In this document: positions 1 through 9,136 of the stretch, in pieces
Position numbering within the stretch: the first letter of the stretch is position 1
Layout of the letters: the number at the start of each line of letters is the position of its first letter
Assembly: GCF_021729845.1 (NCBI RefSeq)
Contig: NZ_CP063397.1
Coordinates: 448,001-512,000 of the forward strand
Length of the DNA stretch: 64,000 nt
Reading direction: 5' to 3'
Source: Rhizobium sp. SL42
GTDB taxonomy: Bacteria; Pseudomonadota; Alphaproteobacteria; Rhizobiales; Rhizobiaceae
Notes under the pieces: model-generated
The model's database searches: none
Told to the model about the DNA's origin: nothing
What the model saw: only the letters and a program-made list of their open reading frames with translations
Translations under genes and position numbers: made by a program

Positions 1-308
1 ACGCCCTGGCTGCTCAGGCGCTCCTGCCAGAAAGGCAAAGTGCCCTTCGGAACGGAGAAGACGGTATCGGCGACTTCGCCGGTGCCGCGCTTGCCGGCAC
101 CCATGTTGGCGAAGGGGAAATAGGTCATCACCGAGCCTGCATTGCCGACTTCATCGCCGTAATAGAGGTGATAGACATCCGGTGAATCGAAGTTGACCGT
201 CTTCTTGACGCGGCGAAGGCCGAGCGTCTTGGTGAAGAAGTCGTTGTTGGTCTGGGCATCGGCGGCCATCGAGGTGACGTGATGCAGTCCTTTGATCTGG
301 GTAATCAT
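1..308 (-). CDS. VOC-family ring-cleaving dioxygenase / glyoxalase (3' end outside window)
   Basis: The first 102 codons of a vicinal-oxygen-chelate protein read leftward out of the window. The N-terminus MITQIKGLHHVTSMA, followed by a stretch with NNDFFTKTLGLRRVKKTVNFD, is typical of the ring-cleaving dioxygenase/glyoxalase branch. His10 of the GLHHVT stretch is the expected first metal ligand. Family members oxidise or isomerise aromatic or aldehyde substrates in the cytoplasm; the exact substrate cannot be read here. The gene is divergent from the LysR gene that starts at 433, so that regulator probably controls it. The C-terminal half and remaining metal ligands lie outside the window. 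Confidence 0.8.
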   Translation of the reverse strand, partial: MITQIKGLHHVTSMAADAQTNNDFFTKTLGLRRVKKTVNFDSPDVYHLYYGDEVGNAGSVMTYFPFANMGAGKRGTGEVADTVFSVPKGTLPFWQERLSSQG

Positions 309-432
309 GATTGTGATCCTTCCCGTCCAAACGGTTCGTGTTCAGTGTTGAAGCGAATATGGGGGATGGATTATTTTCATAGAATAGGCATAATTCGGCA
401 AACACTATTGCGATTTTCGTAAAGGTTGCTCC

Positions 433-1335
433 GTGGGCGAACTGGAATCCATCCGTACCTTCCTGACGGTCGCCGAAGAACGCAGCTTCAGCGCAGCGGC
501 GCGGCTGCTCAACAGCACACCTGCCTCGATCACCCGCACGGTCGCAGCACTCGAAGACCGGCTTGGCATCCAGCTGCTTCTGCGGACAACCCGCAAGGTG
601 TCGCTGACCTCGGCAGGCGCCGCCTATGCCGCCCGCGTGGCCCCCCTGGCCGAAGGGCTGGCACGCGCCACCGAAGAGACCAAGGACCTGCAGAAGGTGA
701 CTGCCGGATCGCTGAAGATTTCGGCGCCGATGTCGCTCGGCATGAAAGTTCTGCCCGCCGTTCTTGGCCAGTTCGGCATCATTCACCCTCAGACCCAGGT
801 CGCAATCGACCTTTCCGACCGCTTCGTCGATATCGTCGAGGACGATTACGATCTGGCGATCCGCATTTCGGGACCACCGAGCGACAAGTCGACGATCTGG
901 CGAAAGATCTGCCCGGTGCCGCGCCTTCTGGTCGCTTCGAGGCAGTTCCTCGAGACCCATGGCACGCCACAGGTCCCCGAAGATCTGGTCAAACTCGAAT
1001 GCCTCAGTTACCAGGAGCATTCGATGAGCGAAATCTGGGAGTTGAGCCGGGCCGGCACCACCCGCAGCATCGAGGCGCGCGGCCGCTTTACCGTCAACAA
1101 TGGCGATTTTCTCACCCAGCTCGCGGTCGCCGGCGAGGGTATTGCCATGCTGCCACATTTCATCGTCGAGGAATTCCTCGATACGGGCAGGCTCGTCCAG
1201 GTCCTCGAGGGCTGGTCGACACCGGAAATCTGGCTCACTCTCTACTATCCGCCCTATGAACACCTGCCCCTGAGGGTGGCGACCTTCTCGGACTTTTTCG
1301 AAGCCTATATCCGGGAAAACTGGGGTGGCGCGTGA
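433..1335 (+). CDS. LysR-family transcriptional regulator
   Basis: 300 aa. Residues 1-60 form the LysR winged helix-turn-helix (FLTVAEERSFSAAARLLNSTPASITRTVAALEDRLG pattern). From about residue 90 to 290 is the periplasmic-binding-protein-like effector domain. The start is a GTG with AAAGG about 8 nt upstream; no in-frame ATG precedes the conserved HTH. The gene is divergent from the dioxygenase at 308, the classical arrangement in which a LysR protein controls its neighbour and itself from the 124-bp gap. It is convergent with the dehydrogenase gene ending at 1355. The effector is unknown, but an aromatic compound or electrophile would fit the neighbour. Confidence 0.9.
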   Translation: MGELESIRTFLTVAEERSFSAAARLLNSTPASITRTVAALEDRLGIQLLLRTTRKVSLTSAGAAYAARVAPLAEGLARATEETKDLQKVTAGSLKISAPMSLGMKVLPAVLGQFGIIHPQTQVAIDLSDRFVDIVEDDYDLAIRISGPPSDKSTIWRKICPVPRLLVASRQFLETHGTPQVPEDLVKLECLSYQEHSMSEIWELSRAGTTRSIEARGRFTVNNGDFLTQLAVAGEGIAMLPHFIVEEFLDTGRLVQVLEGWSTPEIWLTLYYPPYEHLPLRVATFSDFFEAYIRENWGGA

Positions 1336-1354
1336 ACGATCGGGTACCTGCCCA

Positions 1355-2443
1355 TCATCCGGCGACCTCCGCCCCGGCCAGAAGCCAGCCGTCGGACAAT
1401 GGGTGATCGGCATGAAGTGGCAGAGAAACCACCTGCCCGTCCCGTGCCGATGCATAGATCGCGGTCATCAGTTCGACAGAGTGATATCCCTCCTCCAGCG
1501 ACGGCAGATAGAGGTCGGCTCCTCCGGTCAGGCGGGCATGCATGTCGCTGAACTGACCGGCAAACCGATGCGGTATGTCGGGAACGGATGCCACAATGGC
1601 ATCGATCTCGGCCTGACGCCCCGGATCGCTTGCCTCGAACGTCCAGGGTCCAGCGCCAATCTGATAGGGATTGGTGCTTGATGTCATGGTCACATGTTCG
1701 AACAAGGCCCTGAAACGCGATGTATTTCCGGCCGCACCCAAGGTGATCGACGACGTCACCAGCGCGCCTTCGGCCGTCCGCATGCTGATCGCCGCACAAT
1801 CCTCCGTCTCGATTGGGTTGACCCGCGTGTCGAGAAATGCCGCCACTTGAACGATGTTACCGACCAGATGGCAGACGAGGTTATGCGCGTGGCAGGCATG
1901 GCTGACGATCGCACCGCCCAACTCGCCCGTCCACGTGCCGCGCCAGCGCTCCGCATAATAATCTGCGCCACGTTGCCAATGGGTCTCCAGCGACAGGGCA
2001 TAGGGCCGGCCCAGCAGCCCTCGCATTTTGAGTTCATGCGCCGCGCGATATCCGGCACCATAGCGGTACTGGAACACTGGGAACACTTGCCGCCCCACCT
2101 GTGCAGCCAGCGCAACGATCTTGCGCACATCCGACAAGGACCCGGACAACGGCTTCTCGCAAACGACGTGTTTGCCAGCCTTCAGCGCGGCAAGCGTCAT
2201 CGGCGCGTGCAGCAGTGGCGGCAGGCAGATGTCCACGACATCCACCTGCGGATCGGCAAAGACCTCCTGTATGTCGGCGACCGGACGGCTGCCGGGAACT
2301 TGCTCGGATCCTTCCTGCGCGCGCGCTGCATTGAGATCGCAGACATAGCGAACCTCGAAGAGTTCGGGCAGTGCCGCATAGCCGGCCAGATGATCCTTGC
2401 CGATCCCAGCGCCGACGACCGCCACTCGAATACGTTCGCTCAT
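1355..2443 (-). CDS. Gfo/Idh/MocA-family NAD(P)-dependent oxidoreductase (1 of 3)
   Basis: 362 aa. The N-terminal Rossmann fold starts IRVAVVGAGIGKDHLAGYAAL, and the CEKPL motif around residue 95 carries the Lys-Pro pair that contacts nicotinamide and substrate. The C-terminal half is the alpha/beta dimerisation and sugar-binding domain. Such enzymes oxidise a sugar or inositol hydroxyl, or reduce the keto form. The ATG at 2443 overlaps the stop of the upstream dehydrogenase (2440-2443, ATGA), so the two are translationally coupled. It is the last gene of the GH105-ABC transporter operon, so its substrate is probably a monosaccharide released from the imported oligosaccharide. The exact reaction cannot be assigned. 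Confidence 0.88.
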   Translation of the reverse strand: MSERIRVAVVGAGIGKDHLAGYAALPELFEVRYVCDLNAARAQEGSEQVPGSRPVADIQEVFADPQVDVVDICLPPLLHAPMTLAALKAGKHVVCEKPLSGSLSDVRKIVALAAQVGRQVFPVFQYRYGAGYRAAHELKMRGLLGRPYALSLETHWQRGADYYAERWRGTWTGELGGAIVSHACHAHNLVCHLVGNIVQVAAFLDTRVNPIETEDCAAISMRTAEGALVTSSITLGAAGNTSRFRALFEHVTMTSSTNPYQIGAGPWTFEASDPGRQAEIDAIVASVPDIPHRFAGQFSDMHARLTGGADLYLPSLEEGYHSVELMTAIYASARDGQVVSLPLHADHPLSDGWLLAGAEVAG

Positions 2444-3462
2444 TGACCTGCTCCCGTTTCCGCCATTCGCTGCGCCTGAAGCGCCAGATCCGTTGCCAGA
2501 AATGCGTGGGCCTGGGGCATGGCGGTTTCCGTACCCTGCTCGAGATCGCGGGCCAGCCGCCCGAAGAATGGTGTTCCGGCACCCGCCGCATCGACGCGAG
2601 AGACCCCCGCCTTGTCGACCACGAAGACATGATCGGTCCCAGGCTGGCCGGCAATGTCGATATATTTGCGAAGCTCGATATAACCTTCGGTGCCTACGAT
2701 GGTCATCCGCCCGTCGCCCCAGGTCGGCAGGCCATCCGGTGTCAACCAGTCGACACGCGCATAGCCACGTCCGCCGTTTCCGGCCAGGATGACTTCGCCG
2801 AAATCCTGGAAATCCGGTCGTTCGAGATTGGCGACATTGCCGATATGCGCTGTCACGACACTGGCCTGCGTGGATCCGGTGAAATGCAGGAACTGATCGA
2901 ACTGATGAGCGCAGATATCGGTGAGGATCCCGCCGAAACGAGCCCGGTCCCAGAACCATGGCTGCCGCAGATGCGCATTGAGCCGGTGCGGGCCGAGCCC
3001 GACTGTCTGCACCACCTTGCCGATCCTACCCTCGGCGATCATTTGGTCCGCAACGGTCACGCTCTGCACCAGCAACCTTTCGGAGAAACACACCGTCCAC
3101 CGCCGTCCGGTCTCGGCGACCGTCTTGCGGATATCCGCCAATTGCTGCTGCGAGGTGCAACCCGGCTTGTCGACAAGCACATCCTTGCCATACCGCATCG
3201 CATCCATCGCGGTGCCCGCGCGTTCGCTGTTGATCCCGGCGCAGAGAACGAGATTGATGCTCTCGTCCTCAAGGATCGCCTCGACCGGCACCTCGGGCAC
3301 GCCGGGATAGGACTGGCGAAAGACGTGACGCAGGGTCTCCGGCGTTTCTGCACCGGTGGCCCAACCGACAACGACCCCACCGACGTTCAGCATCCCGTTC
3401 AGCATGCCGTAGATATGGTTGTGATCGATGCCGATCACCCCGATGCGTATCGCGAAAGCCAT
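2440..3462 (-). CDS. Gfo/Idh/MocA-family oxidoreductase (2 of 3)
   Basis: 340 aa. It begins IRIGVIGIDHNHIYGML, a Rossmann motif of the shorter branch in which the last glycine is replaced (GVIGIDHNH). The usual EKP motif appears as DKPG near residue 100 (LVDKPGCTS). The C-terminal domain follows normally, ending near residue 340. It sits 5 bp after the upstream dehydrogenase stop and overlaps the next start by 4 bp, so the three dehydrogenases form one translational block. The substrate is unknown; a sugar-acid or keto-sugar step is inferred from the operon. Confidence 0.85.
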   Translation of the reverse strand: MAFAIRIGVIGIDHNHIYGMLNGMLNVGGVVVGWATGAETPETLRHVFRQSYPGVPEVPVEAILEDESINLVLCAGINSERAGTAMDAMRYGKDVLVDKPGCTSQQQLADIRKTVAETGRRWTVCFSERLLVQSVTVADQMIAEGRIGKVVQTVGLGPHRLNAHLRQPWFWDRARFGGILTDICAHQFDQFLHFTGSTQASVVTAHIGNVANLERPDFQDFGEVILAGNGGRGYARVDWLTPDGLPTWGDGRMTIVGTEGYIELRKYIDIAGQPGTDHVFVVDKAGVSRVDAAGAGTPFFGRLARDLEQGTETAMPQAHAFLATDLALQAQRMAETGAGQ

Positions 3463-3467
3463 CTGTT

Positions 3468-4763
3468 CTACCGCTCCAGTTTGATGCCACGGGCCCGTAG
3501 CATCGATTGAATGTTGACAACCGAACCGGTCTCGATCGACGCATTGGCCGCAATGCCGGTCAGGATCGACCAGGCGCCGCCGATATGGTCGGAAGCGCGA
3601 TCAAAGCGATCCGGCTCCATGCCGTCCGGATCGAAGATATAGCCGAGCATGACCGGGTCGGCGCCGCCATGATGGCCCTTGGCCTTGGGTACCTCGACCA
3701 GCCGCGGCGCTTCTCCTGCCAGATGCAATTCCGTCGTGATCGCATCCTCGTCGGCATGCGCCCGCTCTCCGCCGAACACGCCGTGCACTTCGACATGGCG
3801 ATGGGTGATATCGCCCTTGGTGCCCTGGAACTTGATCTCCAGTCCCTCCCACGGCGAATAGGCCGTAAGTGTATAGTTTGCAGTCACGCCCGAGGCGTAG
3901 CGGATATGGGCCTGCATCGTGTCCTCGATCCCGATCTCCTCGTCGAAGACGCAAAGATCGCGGAAGTAGCCGTCCTCACCCTCGGCATCCAGATAGAGTT
4001 CTTTCAGGCTCGGATCCGCCGCCAGATCGAGTTCGAAATCGCATTTGTCCGCCACCGGACAGAGATGGCAACGCGGCCCGCGGCCCGAAAGCCCGAGATC
4101 GACGGCTGTCTCCGGCCGGTAGAAGGCACGGCGGCCGGACGCCAGAACCTCGATCGGCACCGTGCCCAGCCACCAGTTGAGCAGGTCGAAATGATGGGTC
4201 GACTTGTGCACCAGAAGCCCGCCGGAATTCTCCTTCTGCCGGTGCCAGCGGCGGAAATAGTCCGCGCCATGCACCCGGTCGAGATGCCAGCGAAAATCGA
4301 CCGCCGTCACGGTTCCGATCGCCCCCGACGCGATCAGTTCCTTGATCTGCGTGCGCGCCGGCGAATAGCGATAGTTGAAGGTGACCTTGACCTGGCGCCC
4401 GGTGCGCTTCTGCGCGTCGACGATCATCTTTAGCCGGGTAAGATCTATCGTCAGCGGCTTTTCGCAGATCACGTCGCAACCGGCCTCGAATGCCCGCACG
4501 ATATAGTCCGCGTGCAGGAAATCAGGTGTGGCCACGACGACCGTGTCCGGCCTCTGCTCGGTGAGCAGCCGGTCGAAATCACCGGACAGGTAGGTCGCCA
4601 CGCCGTTCGTACCGGGTTTCGAGGCCGCCTTCGCCGCTTCGTTCAGGCGGTGCGAATTGCTGTCGCAGACGGCAACGATCTCGTGCTTGTCCGCATAGTC
4701 CTCAACGACGGAATCGCGAAACATCTTGTGCCGCGAACCGCATCCTACAATCGCGATCTTCAC
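3468..4763 (-). CDS. Gfo/Idh/MocA-family oxidoreductase with C-x2-C-x5-C insert (3 of 3)
   Basis: 431 aa, longer than the 330-390 aa usual in the family. The Rossmann motif is at residues 4-9 (AIVGCG) and the CEKPL motif at 100-104. HKSTHHFD at 186-193 provides the likely catalytic histidine. An insert around residues 228-245 carries Cys232, Cys235 and Cys241 and probably binds a metal or braces the fold. The start ATG overlaps the stop of the ABC ATPase gene by 4 bp (4760-4763). It is probably a glycoside or sugar-acid dehydrogenase acting on the product imported by the adjoining transporter. The cysteine insert is a visible fact; its role is inference. Confidence 0.85.
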   Translation of the reverse strand: MKIAIVGCGSRHKMFRDSVVEDYADKHEIVAVCDSNSHRLNEAAKAASKPGTNGVATYLSGDFDRLLTEQRPDTVVVATPDFLHADYIVRAFEAGCDVICEKPLTIDLTRLKMIVDAQKRTGRQVKVTFNYRYSPARTQIKELIASGAIGTVTAVDFRWHLDRVHGADYFRRWHRQKENSGGLLVHKSTHHFDLLNWWLGTVPIEVLASGRRAFYRPETAVDLGLSGRGPRCHLCPVADKCDFELDLAADPSLKELYLDAEGEDGYFRDLCVFDEEIGIEDTMQAHIRYASGVTANYTLTAYSPWEGLEIKFQGTKGDITHRHVEVHGVFGGERAHADEDAITTELHLAGEAPRLVEVPKAKGHHGGADPVMLGYIFDPDGMEPDRFDRASDHIGGAWSILTGIAANASIETGSVVNIQSMLRARGIKLER

Positions 4764-5854
4764 TGGGTCTGGCTCTCGTTCTGGATGGCTTCGATGCGCT
4801 GGCCGTTGCCGTCGAAATAATGGAGGTCGGAAAGATTGAAGCCGATCGTCACCGGATCGCCCATGCGATAGGCCGTGCGGCCGTTGTCGCTGACCAGCAG
4901 CGTCTGGCCGGAGGACAGGGCGATATGCAGCAATGTTTCGCTGCCGAGATATTCGACCAGCTTGATCGTGCCTTCCGCGGTCACCTCACCGCGGCCGATC
5001 TGCAGCGATGCCGGGCGCACGCAGAGCGTCAGCGCCGGATCCGACGTCGCAAGATTGGGGATTGCGAACGCCGGCATCCCGGCAACGCTCGCCGTTGCAA
5101 TGCCATTGCTGTGCGACATGGTGGCCTGCAGCATGTTGATCTTCGGCGACCCGATGAAACCGGCGACGAAAAGGTTCTGCGGCCTTGTATAGAGTTCCTG
5201 CGGCGTGCCGACCTGTTCGATCTTGCCGCCCCGGAGCACGACGATCCGGGTCGCCATGGTCATCGCCTCCACCTGGTCATGCGTCACATAGATCATCGTC
5301 GTGCCGAGCCTTGCATAGAGCGAGGCAAGTTCGGCCCGCATCTGGACGCGCAGTTCGGCATCGAGGTTGGACAGCGGCTCATCGAACAGGAAGAGCTGCG
5401 GCTCGCGCACGATGGCCCGCCCGATCGCCACGCGTTGCTTCTGCCCGCCGGACAGCTGGCGTGGCTTGCGCTCCAACAGATGTTCGATCTGCAGGATACG
5501 GGCCGCCTCCGCCACCCGACGCTCGACCTCGTTCCGCGCCATCTTGAAATTCTGCAGACCGAAGGCGAGGTTCTTTCGCACGCTCATATGCGGATAGAGC
5601 GCATAGGACTGGAACACCATCGACAGCTCGCGCTTGGAAGCCGGCAGGTCGTTGACCACCTTGCTTCCGATCGACACAGTTCCCTCGGAGATCTCCTCGA
5701 GACCGGCGATCATGCGCAGTAATGTCGACTTGCCGCAGCCGGAGGGCCCGACGAGCACAAGGAACTCGCCGTCGTGGATATCCAGGTTGAGCCCCTGGAT
5801 GATGGAGAGCGCTCCATAGCGCTTTCCGACGTTTCGAAGCGTCAATCCTGCCAT
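4760..5854 (-). CDS. Sugar ABC transporter ATP-binding protein (UgpC/MsmK type)
   Basis: 364 aa. Walker [10 protein letters not shown] near residue 38, signature [14 protein letters not shown] near 135 and Walker [14 protein letters not shown] with H-loop THDQ. A C-terminal OB-fold (TOBE) regulatory region runs from about 240 to 364, as in MalK/UgpC proteins. It energises the two permeases encoded immediately upstream (start 11 bp after the permease stop) and would pair with the binding protein at 7728. The stop overlaps the next dehydrogenase start, coupling import with catabolism. Confidence 0.93.
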   Translation of the reverse strand: MAGLTLRNVGKRYGALSIIQGLNLDIHDGEFLVLVGPSGCGKSTLLRMIAGLEEISEGTVSIGSKVVNDLPASKRELSMVFQSYALYPHMSVRKNLAFGLQNFKMARNEVERRVAEAARILQIEHLLERKPRQLSGGQKQRVAIGRAIVREPQLFLFDEPLSNLDAELRVQMRAELASLYARLGTTMIYVTHDQVEAMTMATRIVVLRGGKIEQVGTPQELYTRPQNLFVAGFIGSPKINMLQATMSHSNGIATASVAGMPAFAIPNLATSDPALTLCVRPASLQIGRGEVTAEGTIKLVEYLGSETLLHIALSSGQTLLVSDNGRTAYRMGDPVTIGFNLSDLHYFDGNGQRIEAIQNESQTQ

Positions 5855-5865
5855 GCGTCTGTTCC

Positions 5866-6783
5866 CTACTTCATTCCGGAGGTGGCGATGCCACGAACGA
5901 TCATTTTCTGGAACAGGACGAAGAAGATCACGACCGGAACCAGCGAAAGCACCGACATCGCGAACATCTGGCCATAGGCGGACTTGCCTTCCTGATCGAG
6001 GAAGAGGCGAAGCGCCAGCGGCACCGTGTAGCTCTTGATGTCATTGAGATAGATGAGCGGCGCGAGAAAATCCTCCCACACCCAGATCAGCGAGAAGATC
6101 GCCGCCGTACCCATTGCCGGCAGCGACAGCGGCAGGATGATCGCCCAGTAGATCTTGAAGGGCGAACAACCGTCGATCATCGCCGCTTCGTCGAGTTCGC
6201 GCGGCAACTGGCGGAAGAACTGCACCATCAGGAAGATGAAGAAGGCGTCCGAAGCGAGGAAGCGCGGCACGACCAGCGGCAGATAGGTATCGACCCAGCC
6301 AAGCTTGAGGAACTGCACATATTGCGGGATGAGGACGACATGATACGGGATCATCAAGGTCATCATCATCAGGGCGAAGAAGAAGCTGCGCCCGGTAAAC
6401 TGCAGCCGGGCAAAAGCGTAAGCCGCAAACGAACAGGACACCAGGTTGCCGATCACCGAAAGGCCGGTGACAATCGCCGAATTCATGTAGAACACCGTGA
6501 ACGACTTCGGCAGGGCGTTCCAACCCGCGGTATAGTTGTCGAAGCGGAATTCCGACGGCCAGAGCGTCAGACTGCCGAAGATCTCGTTTTCCGGCTTGAA
6601 CGACGAGGCGAGCAGCCAGAAGAGCGGATAGAGCATCACGCAGGACACGCCGATCAGGAAGACATGCTTCAGGATGCGGCCATTGCGCTCGCGCCGGTCA
6701 CGCCGCAGCTTCACCGCGTGGGCAACCCTTGCCGCCTCGTCCACCTGGATCGCGAGGTCGAGATCAGTCGCGCTCGTTTTCAT
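5866..6783 (-). CDS. Carbohydrate ABC transporter permease (MalG type)
   Basis: 305 aa with six predicted membrane segments, the first at about residues 38-58 (FLIGVSCVMLYPLFWLLASSF). The EAA loop with the cytoplasmic coupling helix reads ELDEAAMIDGCSPFKIYW. The C-terminus QKMIVRGIATSGMK is typical of MalG-class subunits. An N-terminal cytoplasmic extension of about 35 residues is common in this class. The gene overlaps the end of the other permease gene by 20 bp and forms the inner-membrane heterodimer with it. Confidence 0.92.
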   Translation of the reverse strand: MKTSATDLDLAIQVDEAARVAHAVKLRRDRRERNGRILKHVFLIGVSCVMLYPLFWLLASSFKPENEIFGSLTLWPSEFRFDNYTAGWNALPKSFTVFYMNSAIVTGLSVIGNLVSCSFAAYAFARLQFTGRSFFFALMMMTLMIPYHVVLIPQYVQFLKLGWVDTYLPLVVPRFLASDAFFIFLMVQFFRQLPRELDEAAMIDGCSPFKIYWAIILPLSLPAMGTAAIFSLIWVWEDFLAPLIYLNDIKSYTVPLALRLFLDQEGKSAYGQMFAMSVLSLVPVVIFFVLFQKMIVRGIATSGMK

Positions 6784-7657
6784 AATGCACCCAATATTTC
6801 GAGGTGAAGAAGGCCACCGCCGTGAAAACCGCGATGATGATCAGCAGCACCCAGGCCAGCGCTGAGGCGTAGCCCATGCGGAAGAACTTGAACGCCTCGT
6901 TGAACAGGTAGACCGTGTAGAACAGAAGGCTATCGGCCGGCGCGCCGGTTCCGTTCGAGATGATGAAGGCGCTGGAAAACGTCTTGAAGGCGTCGATGGT
7001 CTGCAGCACCAGATTGAAGAAGATCACCGGGGCGAGCAGCGGCAGTGTGATCCGGGTAAACTGGCGCCAACGCGGCGTCCCGTCGATTTCCGCCGCCTCG
7101 TAAAGGTCGCGCGGGATCCCCCTGAGACCCGCGAGGAAGATCAGCATCGGCGAGCCGAACTGCCACATCGCCAAAATCACCAGCGTATAAAGCGAGGTAT
7201 TCGGATTGGTGATCCAGGATGCGCCCTGAATACCGAAGGTAGCCAGGATCTGGTTGACCACGCCGTCCGCGGCAAACAACTGACGCCACAGGATGGCGAT
7301 CGCGATCGACGCGCCCAGCAGCGAGGGCAGGTAAAAGATCGCGCGGTAAAGCCCGATCGTGCGCAGACCCTTGTCGAGCAGCATGGCAACGCCGAGCGCC
7401 ATGATCAGGCGGGCGGGCACGGCCAGCGCGACATAGGTGAAGGTCACGTCGAGCGCCTTCCAGAACCGCCGGTCGCGGGTGAACATGTAGACGTAATTGT
7501 CGAGACCGACCCATTCCGGAACGTTGACCATGTCGTAGCGGGTGAACGACAGATAGAGCGACGCCAGGATCGGTCCGAGCGCGAGCAGGAAGAACCCGAT
7601 CAGCCAGGGCAGCAGAAACACATAGGCCGGCGCATTGCGGGCGAAGAAACGTCTCAT
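6764..7657 (-). CDS. Carbohydrate ABC transporter permease (MalF type)
   Basis: 297 aa. I start it at the ATG at 7657 (MRRFFARNAPAYVFLLPWLIG); upstream in-frame codons read as non-coding. The first membrane helix directly follows the start and five more follow. The EAA loop DLYEAAEIDGTPRWRQF is clear at about residue 195. It follows the binding protein after a 70-bp gap containing a strong hairpin (7686-7707) and overlaps the next permease gene by 20 bp. Confidence 0.92.
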   Translation of the reverse strand: MRRFFARNAPAYVFLLPWLIGFFLLALGPILASLYLSFTRYDMVNVPEWVGLDNYVYMFTRDRRFWKALDVTFTYVALAVPARLIMALGVAMLLDKGLRTIGLYRAIFYLPSLLGASIAIAILWRQLFAADGVVNQILATFGIQGASWITNPNTSLYTLVILAMWQFGSPMLIFLAGLRGIPRDLYEAAEIDGTPRWRQFTRITLPLLAPVIFFNLVLQTIDAFKTFSSAFIISNGTGAPADSLLFYTVYLFNEAFKFFRMGYASALAWVLLIIIAVFTAVAFFTSKYWVHYENERD

Positions 7658-7685
7658 GGAAACGACCTTGTTCTCGGTGGTCGGC

Positions 7686-7707
7686 CCGGGCGGTATAAGC
7701 CGCCCGG
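7686..7707 (-). promoter_or_regulatory. Hairpin between binding protein and permease genes
   Basis: Perfect 8-bp stem CCGGGCGG/CCGCCCGG with a 6-nt loop, 21 bp after the binding-protein stop and 29 bp before the permease start. It has no T-run, so it is more likely an mRNA-stabilising or partial-termination hairpin. Such a structure would favour synthesis of the binding protein over the membrane subunits. Confidence 0.6.
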
Positions 7708-7727
7708 AACCATTGGCACGGGACGTC

Positions 7728-9011
7728 TTACTGGGCGCGCTCGACGATCGACTGCGCCTCTTCGATAAACGCGGTGGCTGCATCGGCCGCCTGCGCATTG
7801 CCAAGCACCACATCGGTGCCGACGCGCATGAAGGCGTCGCGCACTTCGCCGGCACCCTTGGGAGCCGGCAGTGGCAGCGGCCCGACCTTGCTCTGGATCG
7901 CCTCGAAGTAATCGACCGACATCTTCTCGACCTCGGTCAGATTGGGCGCCAGCGCCGCACGCACCTTCGGCGAGCAGGGAATGCCGCGTTCCAGTCCGAG
8001 GATCGCGGTGGTTTCCGGATCGTTGACCCAGGCATTCATGTAGGCGATCGCGGCGTCCGTATCCTTGGCATCGCGGCTGAGCGACATGAACATCGATGGC
8101 TTGATGAACTGACCCGGCTTGCCGCCCGCCTTGTGCGGCACCATGGCGGCGCCGATCTTGTCCTTGGCGACTGCCTGGATGCCGACCAGCTGGTTGGACC
8201 AGAAATGCGACATCGCGGTATCGCCGACGGCAATGCCGGATTCGGCGATCGGCGGATCGAGGATCACCGTCTTGTCCGCGTCACGGACGGCGCCCTTCTC
8301 GCGCAGATCCGCCCAGAACTGCCAATAACTGGCGACGTCATCGACGGTCGCGGTCACCTTGCCGTCTGCATCATAGAATTCACGGCCGTTCTGGCGCACC
8401 CAGGACTCGAACGTCTCGATCATCAGCGACAGGTCGTCCGATCCCTTGACCGCGCCATTGGTCTTGGCAGTGATCGTTTCACAGGCCTTGGCGAAATCGT
8501 CCCACGTCCAGTTGATCAGGTCGGCATCGATGCCGGCTTCCTGGAAGACGCGCGTATTGTGCACCATCACCTGGCTGTTGGAGCCGATGTTCAATGCATA
8601 GAGCTTGCCGTCAACCTTGCCGCCTTCCAGCGGTCCCTGGTCAAAGTCGGCGATCATCAGGGTCTTGCCGATATGCTCGTCGAGCGGCAATAGCGCGCCG
8701 CGGCGCACATATTCGAACAGGAAGCGGTAATCCATCTGAACCAGATCGGCCATGTTGCGGCCGGCGGTCTGGGTTGCCATCTTGGTCCAGTAGTCGCCCC
8801 AGCCGATCGTCTCGCCGGAAACCTCGATAGCGGGATTGGCCTTCTGGAACACGTCGATCACAGCAAAGGTGCGTTTGTCACGCTCCGGATTGCCCCACCA
8901 GAAATGCCGGATCGACCGGTCGGCAGCCCATGCCGGAATGGCCGAAAACGCCGATGCGGCAGCCGCCGCACCCATCGCGCCCAGCATGCTTCGTCTTGTC
9001 AGTTTGGTCAT
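7728..9011 (-). CDS. Extracellular sugar-binding protein of ABC transporter
   Basis: 427 aa from the ATG at 9011, which has a strong GGAGGAGG Shine-Dalgarno; a TTG at 9026 would lie on top of it and is rejected. The N-terminus has a twin-arginine-like signal (KLTRRSMLGA, a hydrophobic Ala-rich stretch, then AWAAD), so export may go through Tat, with cleavage near residue 30. The mature part is a type I UgpB/MalE-like solute-binding protein. It delivers the oligosaccharide to the permease pair encoded next. Gene context (GH105 hydrolase, KdgR-like regulator) points to unsaturated galacturonide or rhamnogalacturonan oligomers. Confidence 0.9.
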   Translation of the reverse strand: MTKLTRRSMLGAMGAAAAASAFSAIPAWAADRSIRHFWWGNPERDKRTFAVIDVFQKANPAIEVSGETIGWGDYWTKMATQTAGRNMADLVQMDYRFLFEYVRRGALLPLDEHIGKTLMIADFDQGPLEGGKVDGKLYALNIGSNSQVMVHNTRVFQEAGIDADLINWTWDDFAKACETITAKTNGAVKGSDDLSLMIETFESWVRQNGREFYDADGKVTATVDDVASYWQFWADLREKGAVRDADKTVILDPPIAESGIAVGDTAMSHFWSNQLVGIQAVAKDKIGAAMVPHKAGGKPGQFIKPSMFMSLSRDAKDTDAAIAYMNAWVNDPETTAILGLERGIPCSPKVRAALAPNLTEVEKMSVDYFEAIQSKVGPLPLPAPKGAGEVRDAFMRVGTDVVLGNAQAADAATAFIEEAQSIVERAQ

Positions 9012-9136
9012 TGCATCCTCCTCCAAGGAACACGAGCGTCATCTCCTGACGCCCCCTTTTGCCTCACCATGTCCCGCACCATGCAATCCGTCTCCTCCTG
9101 ACCGGACCCATGCCTCCTGTTCTCCAGCGCAATCTC

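Noticed and set aside
151..1455. 434-aa minus-strand open frame opposite the LysR gene
   Set aside because: It is the antisense of a clear LysR protein, is full of compositional residues, and has no Shine-Dalgarno or known motif. The real minus-strand gene here is the short dioxygenase fragment ending at 308.
7728..9026. TTG start at 9026 for the first binding protein
   Set aside because: The codons from 9026 are the Shine-Dalgarno of the ATG at 9011, and the Tat signal starts properly at 9011.
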